26,923 nt of DNA from NCBI GenBank assembly GCA_004555055.1, contig SFJN01000012.1, positions 1 through 26,923 on the forward strand, in the 5' to 3' direction. Source of the stretch: Bacteroidales bacterium (GTDB lineage Bacteria; Bacteroidota; Bacteroidia; Bacteroidales; Bacteroidaceae). Made by a program: the position numbers and the translations under genes. Shown here piece after piece: positions 8,052 through 16,456 of the stretch. The notes beneath the pieces were generated by a model, which was not told the origin of the DNA, made no database searches, and saw nothing but the letters and a program-made list of their open reading frames with translations. Positions within the stretch are counted from its first letter, which is position 1. Each line of letters begins with the position of its first letter.

Positions 8052-8257
8052 CATTCGTGCTGTTTTTTCGCCTTTTTTCTGTCCTTTCCTTGTAATAATG
8101 ACACATATTCTTTACAAACACAAGGAAAAAGCACTGTCAGCGCATGTATTTTCGCTTTTCATGAGCTACGCTGTGGGAGGCCCATATCTCCGTACTTTTA
8201 TGGCAGATTCGCACGTGCTGCGGCTGCAGACAACGGCAAGGTCAGAGATAAGCGATG

Positions 8258-8291
8258 AAAAATCCCCCCACACATTGCTGTGCAGGGGGAG
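8258..8291 (-). terminator. intrinsic terminator of gapA
   Basis: On the minus strand a G/C-rich stem (CCCCCTGCACA with TGTGTGGGGG, 8289-8264, 4-base loop) is followed by ATTTTTC. It begins about 30 bases after the gapA stop. Confidence 0.85.
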
Positions 8292-8318
8292 ATAGTCTAT
8301 CAGATGTTAAACGGAGAA

Positions 8319-9332
8319 TTAGCCGTTAACCTTCTTCATGTGTGCGATGAGTTCGAGCACCTTGTTGGAGTAGCCGATTTCGTTGTCGTACCAGCTAACA
8401 ACCTTAACGAAGGTGTCGGTGAGGGCGATACCAGCCTTGGCATCAAAGATGGAGGTGTGGGTGTCACCGAGGAAGTCGCTGGAAACGACAGCATCTTCGG
8501 TGTAGCCGAGTACGCCCTTGAGTTCGCCTTCAGAAGCCTCCTTCATGGCAGCGCAGATTTCTGCGTAGGTAGCGGGCTTTGCGAGGTTCACGGTGAGGTC
8601 AACAACCGATACGTCGAGGGTGGGGACACGCATGGACATACCGGTAAGCTTGCCGTTGAGTTCGGGAATAACCTTACCTACAGCCTTTGCAGCACCGGTG
8701 GAAGAGGGGATGATGTTGCCGGAAGCAGCACGGCCACCACGCCAATCCTTCATCGAAGGACCGTCAACGGTCTTCTGGGTAGCGGTGGTAGAGTGAACGG
8801 TGGTCATAAGACCGTCGGTGATGCCCCACTTGTCGTTGAGGACCTTGGCGATAGGAGCAAGGCAGTTGGTGGTGCAGGAAGCGTTGGAAACGAACTGGGT
8901 GCCCTTCACATACTTGTCGAAGTTCACACCGCATACGAACATAGGAGTAGCGTCCTTGGAAGGAGCGGACATTACAACATACTTGGCACCAGCCTCGATG
9001 TGGGCCTGAGCCTTTTCCTGAGTAAGGAAGAGACCGGTGGATTCTACCACGTACTCAGCCTCAACCTCGTTCCACTTGAGGTCAGCAGGGTTGCGCTCTG
9101 CGGTAACACGGATGGGCTGGCCATTGACGATGAGAAGGCTCTTCTCAACATCGCATTCGATGGTGCCGGAGAACTGACCGTGCATGGTGTCGTACTTGAG
9201 CATGTAAGCCAGATAGTCAACAGGGCAGAGGTCGTTGATACCTACAATCTGGATGTCGTTGCGGTTTTCTACAGCTGCACGGAAAACGAAGCGACCGATA
9301 CGGCCGAATCCGTTAATACCTACTTTAATCAT
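8319..9332 (-). CDS. gapA: type I glyceraldehyde-3-phosphate dehydrogenase
   Basis: This 337-residue cytosolic glycolytic enzyme oxidises glyceraldehyde 3-phosphate to 1,3-bisphosphoglycerate with NAD+ and phosphate. The Rossmann start INGFGRIGR is at residues 6-14. Asp34 in GIND is the usual NAD-preferring residue at the end of the second strand. The active site SNASCTTNC places the nucleophile at Cys153, with the partner His at about 180 (MTTVHS). The C-terminal end SWYDNEIGYSNKVLELI is canonical. Length and start are normal for the family. Codon use is strongly selected, as expected for an abundant enzyme. It is monocistronic, with its own terminator and a structured leader (9389-9440). 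A 357-codon open frame on the opposite strand is a by-product of that codon bias. Confidence 0.98.
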   Translation of the reverse strand: MIKVGINGFGRIGRFVFRAAVENRNDIQIVGINDLCPVDYLAYMLKYDTMHGQFSGTIECDVEKSLLIVNGQPIRVTAERNPADLKWNEVEAEYVVESTGLFLTQEKAQAHIEAGAKYVVMSAPSKDATPMFVCGVNFDKYVKGTQFVSNASCTTNCLAPIAKVLNDKWGITDGLMTTVHSTTATQKTVDGPSMKDWRGGRAASGNIIPSSTGAAKAVGKVIPELNGKLTGMSMRVPTLDVSVVDLTVNLAKPATYAEICAAMKEASEGELKGVLGYTEDAVVSSDFLGDTHTSIFDAKAGIALTDTFVKVVSWYDNEIGYSNKVLELIAHMKKVNG

Positions 9333-9388
9333 TGGAGTAAAGAGTGTTTATGAGTTAATAAATGGTTTGTTATTTTTCACGGTCCCAT

Positions 9389-9440
9389 ACGCATCTGCCT
9401 CAGCCTCTTCCCGCTTTCGGGAGAGTCCGGCAGGATGCGT
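9389..9440 (-). other. stem-loop in the gapA 5' leader
   Basis: On the gapA strand ACGCATCCTGCC pairs with GGCAGATGCGT (one bulged base), and inside it TCCCG pairs with CGGGA around AAAG. The two stems are separated by an internal loop of about 6 by 9 bases. It starts about 55 bases past the predicted transcription start and ends about 56 bases before the ATG. A weak anti-Shine-Dalgarno system makes leader structure a plausible expression control in this phylum, but no named riboswitch is recognised. Confidence 0.55.
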
Positions 9441-9501
9441 CACCGGAGACTTGGCTTACAACCTTGGGACGCCGTTTGCAGCCCCTTGGTTTTTTCGCCC
9501 A

Positions 9502-9509
9502 CAAAATTA
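9502..9509 (-). promoter_or_regulatory. probable -7 element of gapA
   Basis: TAATTTTG on the minus strand fits the Bacteroidetes -7 consensus. No clear TTTG lies at the expected distance, so the call rests on the -7 box and on its place upstream of gapA. Confidence 0.45.
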
Positions 9510-9611
9510 CGACATTTTTCTTTTTTTCCACGATGGGAGGTGTTTTTTTGAACAGAAAATGCGAAAAAAAATCCTTTTTTGCTTTCTAAACTATATTTTC
9601 ATGTCACAATA

Positions 9612-9642
9612 TTTGCCGTCCAATGTGTAGTTTGTAATTTTG
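9612..9642 (+). promoter_or_regulatory. promoter of guaA
   Basis: TTTG (9612-9615), a 19-base spacer, then TAATTTTG (9635-9642): a full match to the Bacteroidetes promoter. It predicts a leader of about 150 bases. Confidence 0.8.
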
Positions 9643-9744
9643 CAGGACATTTTCTGTATTTTTCCAATCTTTTTTATATGCTTTGCCGATGGTGACACGT
9701 TCTTTGCACGATGCCTGCAGACACCCGTCCAAAGCATTCCACAT

Positions 9745-9778
9745 CTTAATATTATAGCCAACTTAATATTATAGCCAA
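9745..9778 (+). repeat. perfect 17-base tandem duplication in guaA leader
   Basis: CTTAATATTATAGCCAA occurs twice without a gap, at 9745-9761 and 9762-9778, about 20 bases before the guaA ATG. Confidence 0.9.
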
Positions 9779-9796
9779 CCCCATATTTTGACCACG

Positions 9797-11419
9797 ATGC
9801 AACAGAAAATCATCATTCTCGACTTCGGCTCGCAGACGACCCAACTCATCGGTCGCCGCGTGCGTGAACTCGACACTTTCTGCGAAATCCTTCCCTACAA
9901 CAAATTTCCGCACGACGACCCTTCGGTGATTGGCGTCATCCTCAGCGGCAGCCCCTTCTCGGTCTATGACCCTGAGGCCTTCCAGGTCGACCTTTCACGC
10001 ATCCGCGGCCGTCTGCCTATCCTCGGCATCTGCTACGGCGCACAGTTCATGAGCCACATTTGGGGCGGAAAGGTGGAGCCGGCCGGCTCGCGCGAATACG
10101 GACGCCAGCATCTTACCAGCGTAGATACGGAGAATCCCCTCTTCAAGGGCTTCGACCATGACAGCCAGGTTTGGATGAGCCACGGCGACACCATCACACG
10201 CATTCCTGAAGGCGCACACGTCATTGCCTCGACCGAAACGGTGGAGAATGCCGCATACCACATCCCGGCCGCCGACGGTGCAAAGGAAGTGTGGGGCGTG
10301 CAGTTCCATCCTGAGGTGTTCCACTCCCTCCAGGGTACGCTGCTGCTGAAGAACTTCGTGGTCGGAATCTGCGGTTCGAAGCAGAATTGGAGTGCGGACT
10401 CCTTTGTGGAAACCACCGTACGTGAGCTTCGCGAGCAAATCGGAAGCGACCGCGTCATCCTCGGACTTTCCGGAGGTGTCGACTCCAGCGTGGCAGCCGT
10501 ACTCCTCAACAAGGCCATCGGCAAGCAGCTCACCTGCATCTTTGTAGACCATGGCATGCTCCGCAAGAACGAATTCCACGATGTGATGCGCGACTATGAA
10601 TGCCTCGGTCTTCACGTCATCGGCGTAGACGCTTCGGAGAAGTTCCTCAGCGACCTGGCCGGAGTGAAGGAGCCTGAAAAGAAACGCAAGATCATCGGCC
10701 GTGACTTCGTGGAGGTTTTCAATGCCGAAGCCCGCAAAATCACCGATGCACGCTGGCTGGCGCAGGGTACCATCTACCCCGACCGCATCGAAAGCCTCAA
10801 CATCACGGGCAAGGTCATCAAGAGCCACCACAATGTGGGCGGACTTCCCGAGGAGATGCACCTCTCGCTCTGCGAACCTCTGAAGTGGCTCTTCAAGGAC
10901 GAAGTGCGTCGTGTGGGACGCTCCATGGGCATGCCCGAGCACCTCATCACCCGCCATCCCTTCCCCGGACCCGGACTGGCCGTACGCATTCTCGGCGACA
11001 TCACCCGCGATAAGGTGCGCATCCTTCAGGATGCCGACGACATCTATATCCGCGGACTCCGTGAATACAAGGTGCGCCTTTCGGGCGAAGAAGCCCGTCG
11101 GGTGCTGGCAGCCGGAGTTCCTGCCAACATGGAAAACGGCGAAATTGAGGTCAGTCTCTACGACCAGATCTGGCAGGCTGGTGCCATTCTCCTCAGCGAG
11201 GTTCGCTCCGTGGGCGTCATGGGTGATGAACGTACCTACGAAAACCCGGTCGCTCTCCGTGCCGTCACCTCGAGCGATGCCATGACTGCCGACTGGGCAC
11301 ACCTCCCCTACGACTTCATGGCAAAGGTTTCGAACGAAATCATCAACAAGGTGAAGGGTGTAAACCGCGTCTGCTACGACATCTCCTCAAAGCCACCTTC
11401 GACCATCGAATGGGAATAA
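9797..11419 (+). CDS. guaA: GMP synthase (glutamine-hydrolysing)
   Basis: This enzyme converts XMP to GMP in purine synthesis, using glutamine and ATP. It is 540 residues from the ATG at 9797; the TTG at 9788 is less likely. The N-terminal class I glutamine amidotransferase has the nucleophile elbow GICYGAQ (Cys79) and the His-Glu pair in FHPEV (His171, Glu173). The ATP pyrophosphatase domain follows, with the P-loop LSGGVDSSVAA (about 224-234), IFVDHGMLRKNE, the AQGTIYPDRIES segment and HHNVGGLPEEM. The C-terminal dimerisation domain has RHPFPGPGLAVRILG and ends YDISSKPPSTIEWE, the invariant GuaA terminus. The gene is alone between its own promoter and terminator. Confidence 0.98.
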   Translation: MQQKIIILDFGSQTTQLIGRRVRELDTFCEILPYNKFPHDDPSVIGVILSGSPFSVYDPEAFQVDLSRIRGRLPILGICYGAQFMSHIWGGKVEPAGSREYGRQHLTSVDTENPLFKGFDHDSQVWMSHGDTITRIPEGAHVIASTETVENAAYHIPAADGAKEVWGVQFHPEVFHSLQGTLLLKNFVVGICGSKQNWSADSFVETTVRELREQIGSDRVILGLSGGVDSSVAAVLLNKAIGKQLTCIFVDHGMLRKNEFHDVMRDYECLGLHVIGVDASEKFLSDLAGVKEPEKKRKIIGRDFVEVFNAEARKITDARWLAQGTIYPDRIESLNITGKVIKSHHNVGGLPEEMHLSLCEPLKWLFKDEVRRVGRSMGMPEHLITRHPFPGPGLAVRILGDITRDKVRILQDADDIYIRGLREYKVRLSGEEARRVLAAGVPANMENGEIEVSLYDQIWQAGAILLSEVRSVGVMGDERTYENPVALRAVTSSDAMTADWAHLPYDFMAKVSNEIINKVKGVNRVCYDISSKPPSTIEWE

Positions 11420-11470
11420 TTCCCACATCACTGCATACGATACCGGCCTGTAACCAGTATCCTTCATGAC

Positions 11471-11525
11471 AAAGCCACCGTCCGTGCCTGCTGGATATCA
11501 GCGCACAGACGGTGGCTTTATTTTT
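11471..11525 (+). terminator. intrinsic terminator of guaA
   Basis: AAAGCCACCGTC (11471-11482) pairs perfectly with GACGGTGGCTTT (11508-11519), extended inside by CGTGC/GCACA, followed by TTTATTTTT. The opposite strand may serve the convergent nuclease gene weakly. Confidence 0.88.
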
Positions 11526-11544
11526 GGTTTGTACGGAAAAGGGG

Positions 11545-12483
11545 CTAACAATCCTTCAGCTCTTCCATGGGAAGTCCCACAATAGCCGAAACCTGCTCTG
11601 CTGGCATTCCTGTGGCAAGCAGCTGAAGCGCAATCTCGCGTTTCTCAGCCAGGGACTTTCGGCGTTCCTCTGCCCGACCTTTCTCCATGCCTTCGGCAAG
11701 TCCTTTTTCAAGCCCCTCGGCAAGTCCTTTCTCCATGCCTTCGGCTATCCCTTCGCGTTTTGCCGTGTCGAGCGAGTTCTTCAAGTCCCTGTATGCCTTG
11801 CGGCTGTCCTCGTATTCGCGCAATTCGCGAGGAGTGAACTTCGCAATCTCCGCCTCTTCAAACAGACGGTCAAAGACCTTGTCGAGCAGCACCTTCGGAC
11901 GAGACTCCAAACGAGAGAGATTCTTCAGCACATAAAGCCACTTGTCGTAGAGCGTCACCAGCTCGTCCTCCGTCTTGTCGAACTTCGCAATCTCCACGTA
12001 GATGAAGTCCAGTTTACTGTAGAAAACCTTGTTGGTCTTCACGTCGCAAAGCTTGACGGTATGGCAGATGTCGTCAGCATCGAAACTATCTTCGTGCATA
12101 TCGAAGTTCAGCAGGGCAACGGTATACACATGTGTCAGACGGAAGTCCCATTCGGAACCCTTCTCCGCCTGCTCACGGATAGGAAACGTGGTATAGAAAA
12201 GGGAACGGTCCTTAAAGAATTCTTGATAGGCGTTCTGCATCTCCACGATGAACTTCTCGCCGTTCTCCCCTTCGCAATACACATCGAAGATGGCCTTCCG
12301 GTCGAGACTCGAGTCGCCCAGATGCTCGTTGTTCAGGTACTTCACGTCCCTGATGACCTGAGTACCGTCAAACAGACTGTTCAGAAAGCATATCAGCAGC
12401 TCCTTGTTGGGAGCCGTACCGAATATGCGCTTGAAACCGAAATCGGTAAGCAGGCTGATGTATCTGTCTTCTAACTCTCTCAT
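11545..12483 (-). CDS. Rpn family PD-(D/E)XK nuclease / putative transposase, copy 1
   Basis: 312 residues of the PDDEXK_2 family (Rpn, YhgA-like recombination-promoting nucleases). The start is unambiguous: MRELEDRYISLLTDFGFKRIFG. Catalytic residues fit the variant motif: Asp67 in IFDVYC and Glu81-Met-Gln83 in VEMQ. NKELLICFLNSLF (26-38) and LLNFDMH are further family signatures. From residue 245 the C-terminus is a run of GMEKGLAEG-type eight-residue repeats and a final helical segment (AEQVSAIVGLP). Residues 1-250 differ from copy 2 (25802-26752) at only seven positions, while the tail differs much more. Known Rpn proteins are DNA endonucleases linked to phage defence, and some make a C-terminal inhibitor from an internal start; Met250 or Met266 could serve here, which is inference. 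It has its own promoter. Confidence 0.92.
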   Translation of the reverse strand: MRELEDRYISLLTDFGFKRIFGTAPNKELLICFLNSLFDGTQVIRDVKYLNNEHLGDSSLDRKAIFDVYCEGENGEKFIVEMQNAYQEFFKDRSLFYTTFPIREQAEKGSEWDFRLTHVYTVALLNFDMHEDSFDADDICHTVKLCDVKTNKVFYSKLDFIYVEIAKFDKTEDELVTLYDKWLYVLKNLSRLESRPKVLLDKVFDRLFEEAEIAKFTPRELREYEDSRKAYRDLKNSLDTAKREGIAEGMEKGLAEGLEKGLAEGMEKGRAEERRKSLAEKREIALQLLATGMPAEQVSAIVGLPMEELKDC

Positions 12484-12526
12484 GGCTTGATGAATGAATT
12501 CTTGAAAACCTTTAATGTTTTGTCTG

Positions 12527-12558
12527 CAAATCTACAAAAGAAAAGCGTCATCTCCAAA
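12527..12558 (-). promoter_or_regulatory. promoter of Rpn copy 1
   Basis: On the minus strand TTTG (12558-12555), a 20-base spacer, then TAGATTTG (12534-12527). The block around it is nearly identical to that upstream of copy 2. Confidence 0.82.
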
Positions 12559-12611
12559 TGTTCAACCGTTTTTTGGAGAAAAGGTTGGCGAAAAGAGCAT
12601 CACCCGTCCGC

Positions 12612-13688
12612 TCAGACTCCGGGGGCGAGCATGCAGTTGTGGCAGAACGAGGGCGGACGGTTCTCCTGCCATAGTCTGCGAAAGGCTTGGGCTTTCGCAC
12701 TGTTCAGCACGTTCATCACACTGCCTTCCGCGAAGACATTGCCGAAGTTCAGCAGTTTCGGGAAGGGTTTGCCGCAACAGGGCACGTAATATCCGTCCCA
12801 GGTGATGTAGGGATAGGACCAGGGGAAGATGCAGTCGCGGAAACTTTGGTTCCGGTCGTAACCGGTGGGACCCGTCACTTCCATCTCGGGATACCGGCGT
12901 GCAACGTCGCGCATCGCCTCCACAGTCTCGCGGAACTCATCAGAATTGAAGAATTCGTAAAAAGATTGGTCCCTATGCGGCATCGAGGCGATGCTCATGT
13001 TGTTGAAGTTTACGGAACGGATGCCCAGTTCGTGCGCCAGATGGAGGATGTTGGACATATCCCTGTAATTGGCATCCGACACCACACAGTTTATCATGTA
13101 TTCCAGGTCGGGTGCCAGGCTGACCGTCTCGCGGATGTTGTTCTTGATGAATTCGAAATCCGTACCGGGGCGTATCTGTTCGTAGACCTCCCCTACCCCG
13201 TCGACCGAAAACTGAACATTGTCGAGATAAGGCAACACGGGTTTTATCTTTTCAAGGAAACCCTTGAAGTGCGCGTTAGTAGAGACTGTAATGATGACGG
13301 ATTTCTTCCTGCGCTTGATGTGCCGGACCAGTTCCAGCATGTCGTCGGCAGGATAGAGAAAGGTTTCGCCAAGTCCCGTGAGTCCGATGGAATCGAGATA
13401 GGGCAACACCTCGTCGACAATGCGCAAGGCCTTGTCCAAAGGCATGAAACCGCAGTCCATCTGTTTTCCGTATTCATACTCCCGGGGGCAGGTGATGCAA
13501 TGGAGATTGCACACACAACTGAGTTCGAGCATGAAGTTGACGGGATAGGGAACGGTGGTCGTGGCCATGCGGTCGGTCCGCAACACCTTCCAGCGGTTGC
13601 GGACATACTTGAGGTTCAGGGTGGAGGCATCCATCCTTTTCAAGGCTTTCCAGAGGAGTTTTCTACGGCGTCTGTTCAAGAAACTCAT
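12612..13688 (-). CDS. radical SAM protein with SPASM-like C-terminus
   Basis: This is a 358-residue radical S-adenosylmethionine enzyme. The [4Fe-4S] motif CxxxCxxC is at Cys60, Cys64 and Cys67 (CNLHCITC), followed by GLTGLGETFLYP (the GGE-like SAM-binding strand), VIITVSTNAHF, and VQFSVDGVGEVYEQIRPG, the usual strand order of the barrel. The C-terminal part has WDGYYVPCCGKPF, LLNFGNVF and SFCHNC, which matches a SPASM-type auxiliary cluster domain. The N-terminus is basic (NRRRRKLLWKALKR). SPASM enzymes modify peptides or sugars or mature other enzymes; no precursor peptide or partner is visible beside it, so the substrate is unknown. It lies 93 bases downstream of folP on the same strand, with no terminator between, so it may be in the same transcript. 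Confidence 0.88.
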   Translation of the reverse strand: MSFLNRRRRKLLWKALKRMDASTLNLKYVRNRWKVLRTDRMATTTVPYPVNFMLELSCVCNLHCITCPREYEYGKQMDCGFMPLDKALRIVDEVLPYLDSIGLTGLGETFLYPADDMLELVRHIKRRKKSVIITVSTNAHFKGFLEKIKPVLPYLDNVQFSVDGVGEVYEQIRPGTDFEFIKNNIRETVSLAPDLEYMINCVVSDANYRDMSNILHLAHELGIRSVNFNNMSIASMPHRDQSFYEFFNSDEFRETVEAMRDVARRYPEMEVTGPTGYDRNQSFRDCIFPWSYPYITWDGYYVPCCGKPFPKLLNFGNVFAEGSVMNVLNSAKAQAFRRLWQENRPPSFCHNCMLAPGV

Positions 13689-13781
13689 ATGATTTGTTTC
13701 TATAAGAAGGGGGAGGATGGAGACAAGAGAAGGAGGCCCTGTCCCTCATTTTCAATAAATATCTTACCTTCCCGGAAGGAC

Positions 13782-14657
13782 TTATACCCGCAGGCTTTCG
13801 GGATGTTGACAGGCATCCACGATACGTACGGCCTCGACAGCCTCGCGGACATCGTGTACACGAAGGATGTGGGCACCCTTCAGAAGTGAGATGACGTGAA
13901 TGGCTGTGGTGCCGTTGAGGGCCTCGGCAGGTGTGCCGCCAAGCATGCGGTAAATCATCGACTTGCGGCTCACACCCACGAGTAGGGGCATCCCGAGTTC
14001 GTGAAAACATTCCAGGTGCTGGAGCATCTCATAGTTGTGTTCGAGGGTCTTGCCGAACCCGAATCCGGGGTCGGCGATGATGTCGTTCACCCCGTTGTCA
14101 CGGAGCATCTGCGCACGGCGTGCCAGATAGGCCATCACGTCGGCCGTCACATTGTCGTAGTGCGGTGCCGCCTGCATGTCGCGGGGTTTTCCCTGCATGT
14201 GCATGAGGATGTAGGGCACTCCGAGGCGGCCTATGGTGTGGAACATGGCACGGTCCATCTCTCCGCCGGCAATGTCGTTGATGATTTGCACACCGAAGTC
14301 GCGCACACACATCCTTGCCACATCGGCACGGAACGTGTCGACACTGAGTATGGCATCGGGAGCCTCGCGGCGTATCACCTCCAGCCCGAAGGCCAGACGA
14401 TGCATCTCCTCATCGGCACTCACCTCGTCCGAACCCGGACGGGTGCTGCAGGCTCCGACATCGATGAGGGTACCGCCCTCGTCGAGAATCTGACGGGCAC
14501 GCAGACGGATGCATTCGGCATCGGATTCGGAAAACGGAGTTTCCGACAGCATGCGGCTGCCGGAAAAGAACGAGTCAGGGGTGATATTGAGGATGCCCAT
14601 GACCACCGGACGCGCCAGACTCAGCAGGCGTCCGCCGACATTGATGGTATATTCCAT
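13782..14657 (-). CDS. folP: dihydropteroate synthase
   Basis: This folate-pathway enzyme joins 6-hydroxymethyl-dihydropterin pyrophosphate and p-aminobenzoate; it is the sulfonamide target. 291 residues from the ATG at 14657. The frame is open to 14870, but that extension runs over the promoter, while the chosen start gives the standard short N-terminus before VVMGILNITPDSF. Other motifs are LIDVGACSTRPGSDEVS (pterin/pABA loop), ILSVDTFRADVAR, IINDIAGGEMD, YILMHMQGKP, IIADPGFGFGKT and VGVSRKSMIYR, in the expected order, and it closes with HDVREAVEAVRIVDA. It is transcribed away from murF from a separate promoter. The radical SAM gene follows on the same strand. Confidence 0.96.
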   Translation of the reverse strand: MEYTINVGGRLLSLARPVVMGILNITPDSFFSGSRMLSETPFSESDAECIRLRARQILDEGGTLIDVGACSTRPGSDEVSADEEMHRLAFGLEVIRREAPDAILSVDTFRADVARMCVRDFGVQIINDIAGGEMDRAMFHTIGRLGVPYILMHMQGKPRDMQAAPHYDNVTADVMAYLARRAQMLRDNGVNDIIADPGFGFGKTLEHNYEMLQHLECFHELGMPLLVGVSRKSMIYRMLGGTPAEALNGTTAIHVISLLKGAHILRVHDVREAVEAVRIVDACQHPESLRV

Positions 14658-14827
14658 GACGGTTGCTTCCTTACGGGGAATATCTGTTTTGGAAAAAAGG
14701 GGGAAAATGAGAGTTGCCGAAAGGCGCACTGCCGTGCGGATACCGCTATGTGACGGACGCACCACACGCACCTTACAAGCTACAGGAGTGGGGCTCGCAG
14801 TGACGTTGTAAAGGGCAAAACCGTTGG

Positions 14828-14858
14828 CAAAGTTAGGGGTAAAGGGCAGGACGGCAAA
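14828..14858 (-). promoter_or_regulatory. promoter of folP
   Basis: On the minus strand TTTG (14858-14855), a 19-base spacer, then TAACTTTG (14835-14828). Leader of about 165 bases to the chosen ATG. Confidence 0.8.
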
Positions 14859-14873
14859 ATTATTCCGCATTTT

Positions 14874-14906
14874 TTTGTGCCATTCCTTGCGAAAGCCTTA
14901 ACTTTG
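14874..14906 (+). promoter_or_regulatory. promoter of murF
   Basis: TTTG (14874-14877), a 21-base spacer, then TAACTTTG (14899-14906). Leader of about 105 bases. Confidence 0.8.
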
Positions 14907-15021
14907 CCGACCGGAAGCCGGAGAAACTTGAGGCAGCAGAAGATGGAACTGTGCTTTCCCTCCCCCTCTTCCGCCGCCCCCCGGCTCCAAGAACATTCCC
15001 GTCTAAAAGCAAACCTACGAC

Positions 15022-16392
15022 ATGGAAATTTCTGAACTTTACAAGCTCTTCCAGCAGCATCCACTGGTGACGACCGATACCCGCGACTGCCCCAAAGGCT
15101 CGCTCTTCTTCGCCCTCCGCGGCACCAGTTTCGACGGCAATGACTTTGCTGCCAAGGCTCTTGAAAACGGATGTGCCTATGCCATTGTGGACCGTGCAGA
15201 AGTGGCTGCCGGCGATGCACGGATGATTCTTGTCGACAATGTCCTCGAGACCCTCCAGCACCTTGCCGCACACCACCGCCGCGTGCTGGGCACACCCATC
15301 GTGCAGATTACGGGTACGAACGGCAAGACGACCACCAAGGAACTTACGGCTGCCGTACTTGCCCGCCAATACCGCGTGCTGGCCACTGCCGGAAACTTCA
15401 ACAACCACATCGGCGTGCCCAAGACGCTCCTCCGCCTCTCACCACTCGACGACATTGCCGTAGTGGAGACCGGAGCCAACCATCCGGGCGAGATTGCACA
15501 GCTCACCGCCATCGTCGACCCCGACTGCGGACTCGTCACCAACGTGGGCAAGGCGCATCTTGAGGGATTCGGCTCGTTTGAAGGCGTGGTACGCACAAAG
15601 AGCGAACTCTACGACTACCTACGCACGAAGCAACATCCCGAAGCCCTGGCATCCGAAGCCGGACCCGAAGCGGACGGCGAGGTCTGCCCGGCAGCATCGT
15701 TCGTCTTTCTCCATGCCGACGATGCCGTGCTTGCCGGACGTGCCGAAGGACTTCCTGCCGTCACCTACGGCACTGAGGGACAGGGCTATGACGTCGAAGG
15801 CAGCGTGGTGGCGTGCAACCCCTTCCTCCGCCTCCGCTGGAGGGTGAAGGACGGCGCATGGCACGAGGTGCAGACCATGCTCATCGGCGACTACAACCTG
15901 CCGAACGTGCTTGCAGCCTGTGCCGTAGGATGCCACTTCGGTGTGCCCGAAAGCGCAGTGAGTGCCGCACTCGAGGCCTACCGTCCCACAAACAGCCGCT
16001 CGGAATTCCGTACCACCGCCCACAACCGCCTGGTGGTGGATGCCTACAACGCCAACGTCTCGTCGATGCATGCCGCTTTGGGCAACTTCGCCGCCATCCA
16101 CGATGAGGGGAAGATGATGATTCTCGGCGAGATGCGCGAACTCGGCGAGGCCTCCGCATCCGCACACGCAGAGGTTGCCGACCATGCCGCCCGGACGGGC
16201 ATCGTGGCCCTGTGGCTCGTCGGCAAGGCATTCAGCCACGTCGTCCCCGAAGGTTTCGACGGCGAACTCCGCCATTTCCCCGATGTGACAGCCGTAAAGG
16301 ACTGGCTGCGCGAGCATCCCGTCGGCGGACGCCTCATCCTGGTCAAAGGTTCGAACGGCACACGCCTCTTCGAACTACCCGAATGCCTGTAG
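15022..16392 (+). CDS. murF: UDP-MurNAc-tripeptide--D-alanyl-D-alanine ligase
   Basis: This is the last cytoplasmic amino-acid-adding step of peptidoglycan precursor synthesis, ATP-dependent addition of D-Ala-D-Ala. 456 residues. The N-terminal uridine-binding domain has TDTRDCPKGSLFFALRG and FDGNDFAAKALENG. The ATP loop is GTNGKTTTKE (98-107), followed by GNFNNHIGVPKTLLRL, which distinguishes MurF from the other Mur ligases. ETGANHPGEI and NVGKAHLEGFGS follow. The C-terminal domain has NRLVVDAYNANVSSM, MMILGEMRELGE and VKGSNGTRLFELPE. Length is normal. It stands alone, outside a dcw cluster, with its own promoter and terminator. Confidence 0.97.
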   Translation: MEISELYKLFQQHPLVTTDTRDCPKGSLFFALRGTSFDGNDFAAKALENGCAYAIVDRAEVAAGDARMILVDNVLETLQHLAAHHRRVLGTPIVQITGTNGKTTTKELTAAVLARQYRVLATAGNFNNHIGVPKTLLRLSPLDDIAVVETGANHPGEIAQLTAIVDPDCGLVTNVGKAHLEGFGSFEGVVRTKSELYDYLRTKQHPEALASEAGPEADGEVCPAASFVFLHADDAVLAGRAEGLPAVTYGTEGQGYDVEGSVVACNPFLRLRWRVKDGAWHEVQTMLIGDYNLPNVLAACAVGCHFGVPESAVSAALEAYRPTNSRSEFRTTAHNRLVVDAYNANVSSMHAALGNFAAIHDEGKMMILGEMRELGEASASAHAEVADHAARTGIVALWLVGKAFSHVVPEGFDGELRHFPDVTAVKDWLREHPVGGRLILVKGSNGTRLFELPECL

Positions 16393-16456
16393 CCCCGACT
16401 GCCGGCGCTGTATGGCGACATGCCGATATATATTGCCTGAAACACCCCTATACTCC

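Larger units (their letters stand above)
7974..8318. other. intergenic region between initiator tRNA and gapA
   Basis: It contains the tRNA promoter (8020-8051) and, at its right end, the gapA terminator. The 200 bases between (about 8055-8255) hold only short chance open frames and no structure that I can name. Confidence 0.6.
9333..9796. other. divergent intergenic region gapA-guaA
   Basis: 464 bases without a gene. It holds the gapA leader with its stem-loop (9389-9440), the gapA -7 box, an A/T-rich stretch around 9510-9600, the guaA promoter (9612-9642) and a tandem 17-base duplication just before guaA. Confidence 0.7.
14658..15021. other. divergent intergenic region folP-murF
   Basis: 364 bases with two back-to-back promoters (14828-14858 minus, 14874-14906 plus) whose -33 boxes are only about 15 bases apart. 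No additional gene is supported; open frames here lack family features. Confidence 0.7.

Noticed and set aside
8280..9353. 357-codon plus-strand frame opposite gapA
   Set aside because: GAPDH on the minus strand has all catalytic motifs; the antisense frame has none and overlaps the gapA terminator.
14658..14870. 71-residue N-terminal extension of FolP
   Set aside because: It would start upstream of the -7 box of the folP promoter; the family N-terminus fits the ATG at 14657.
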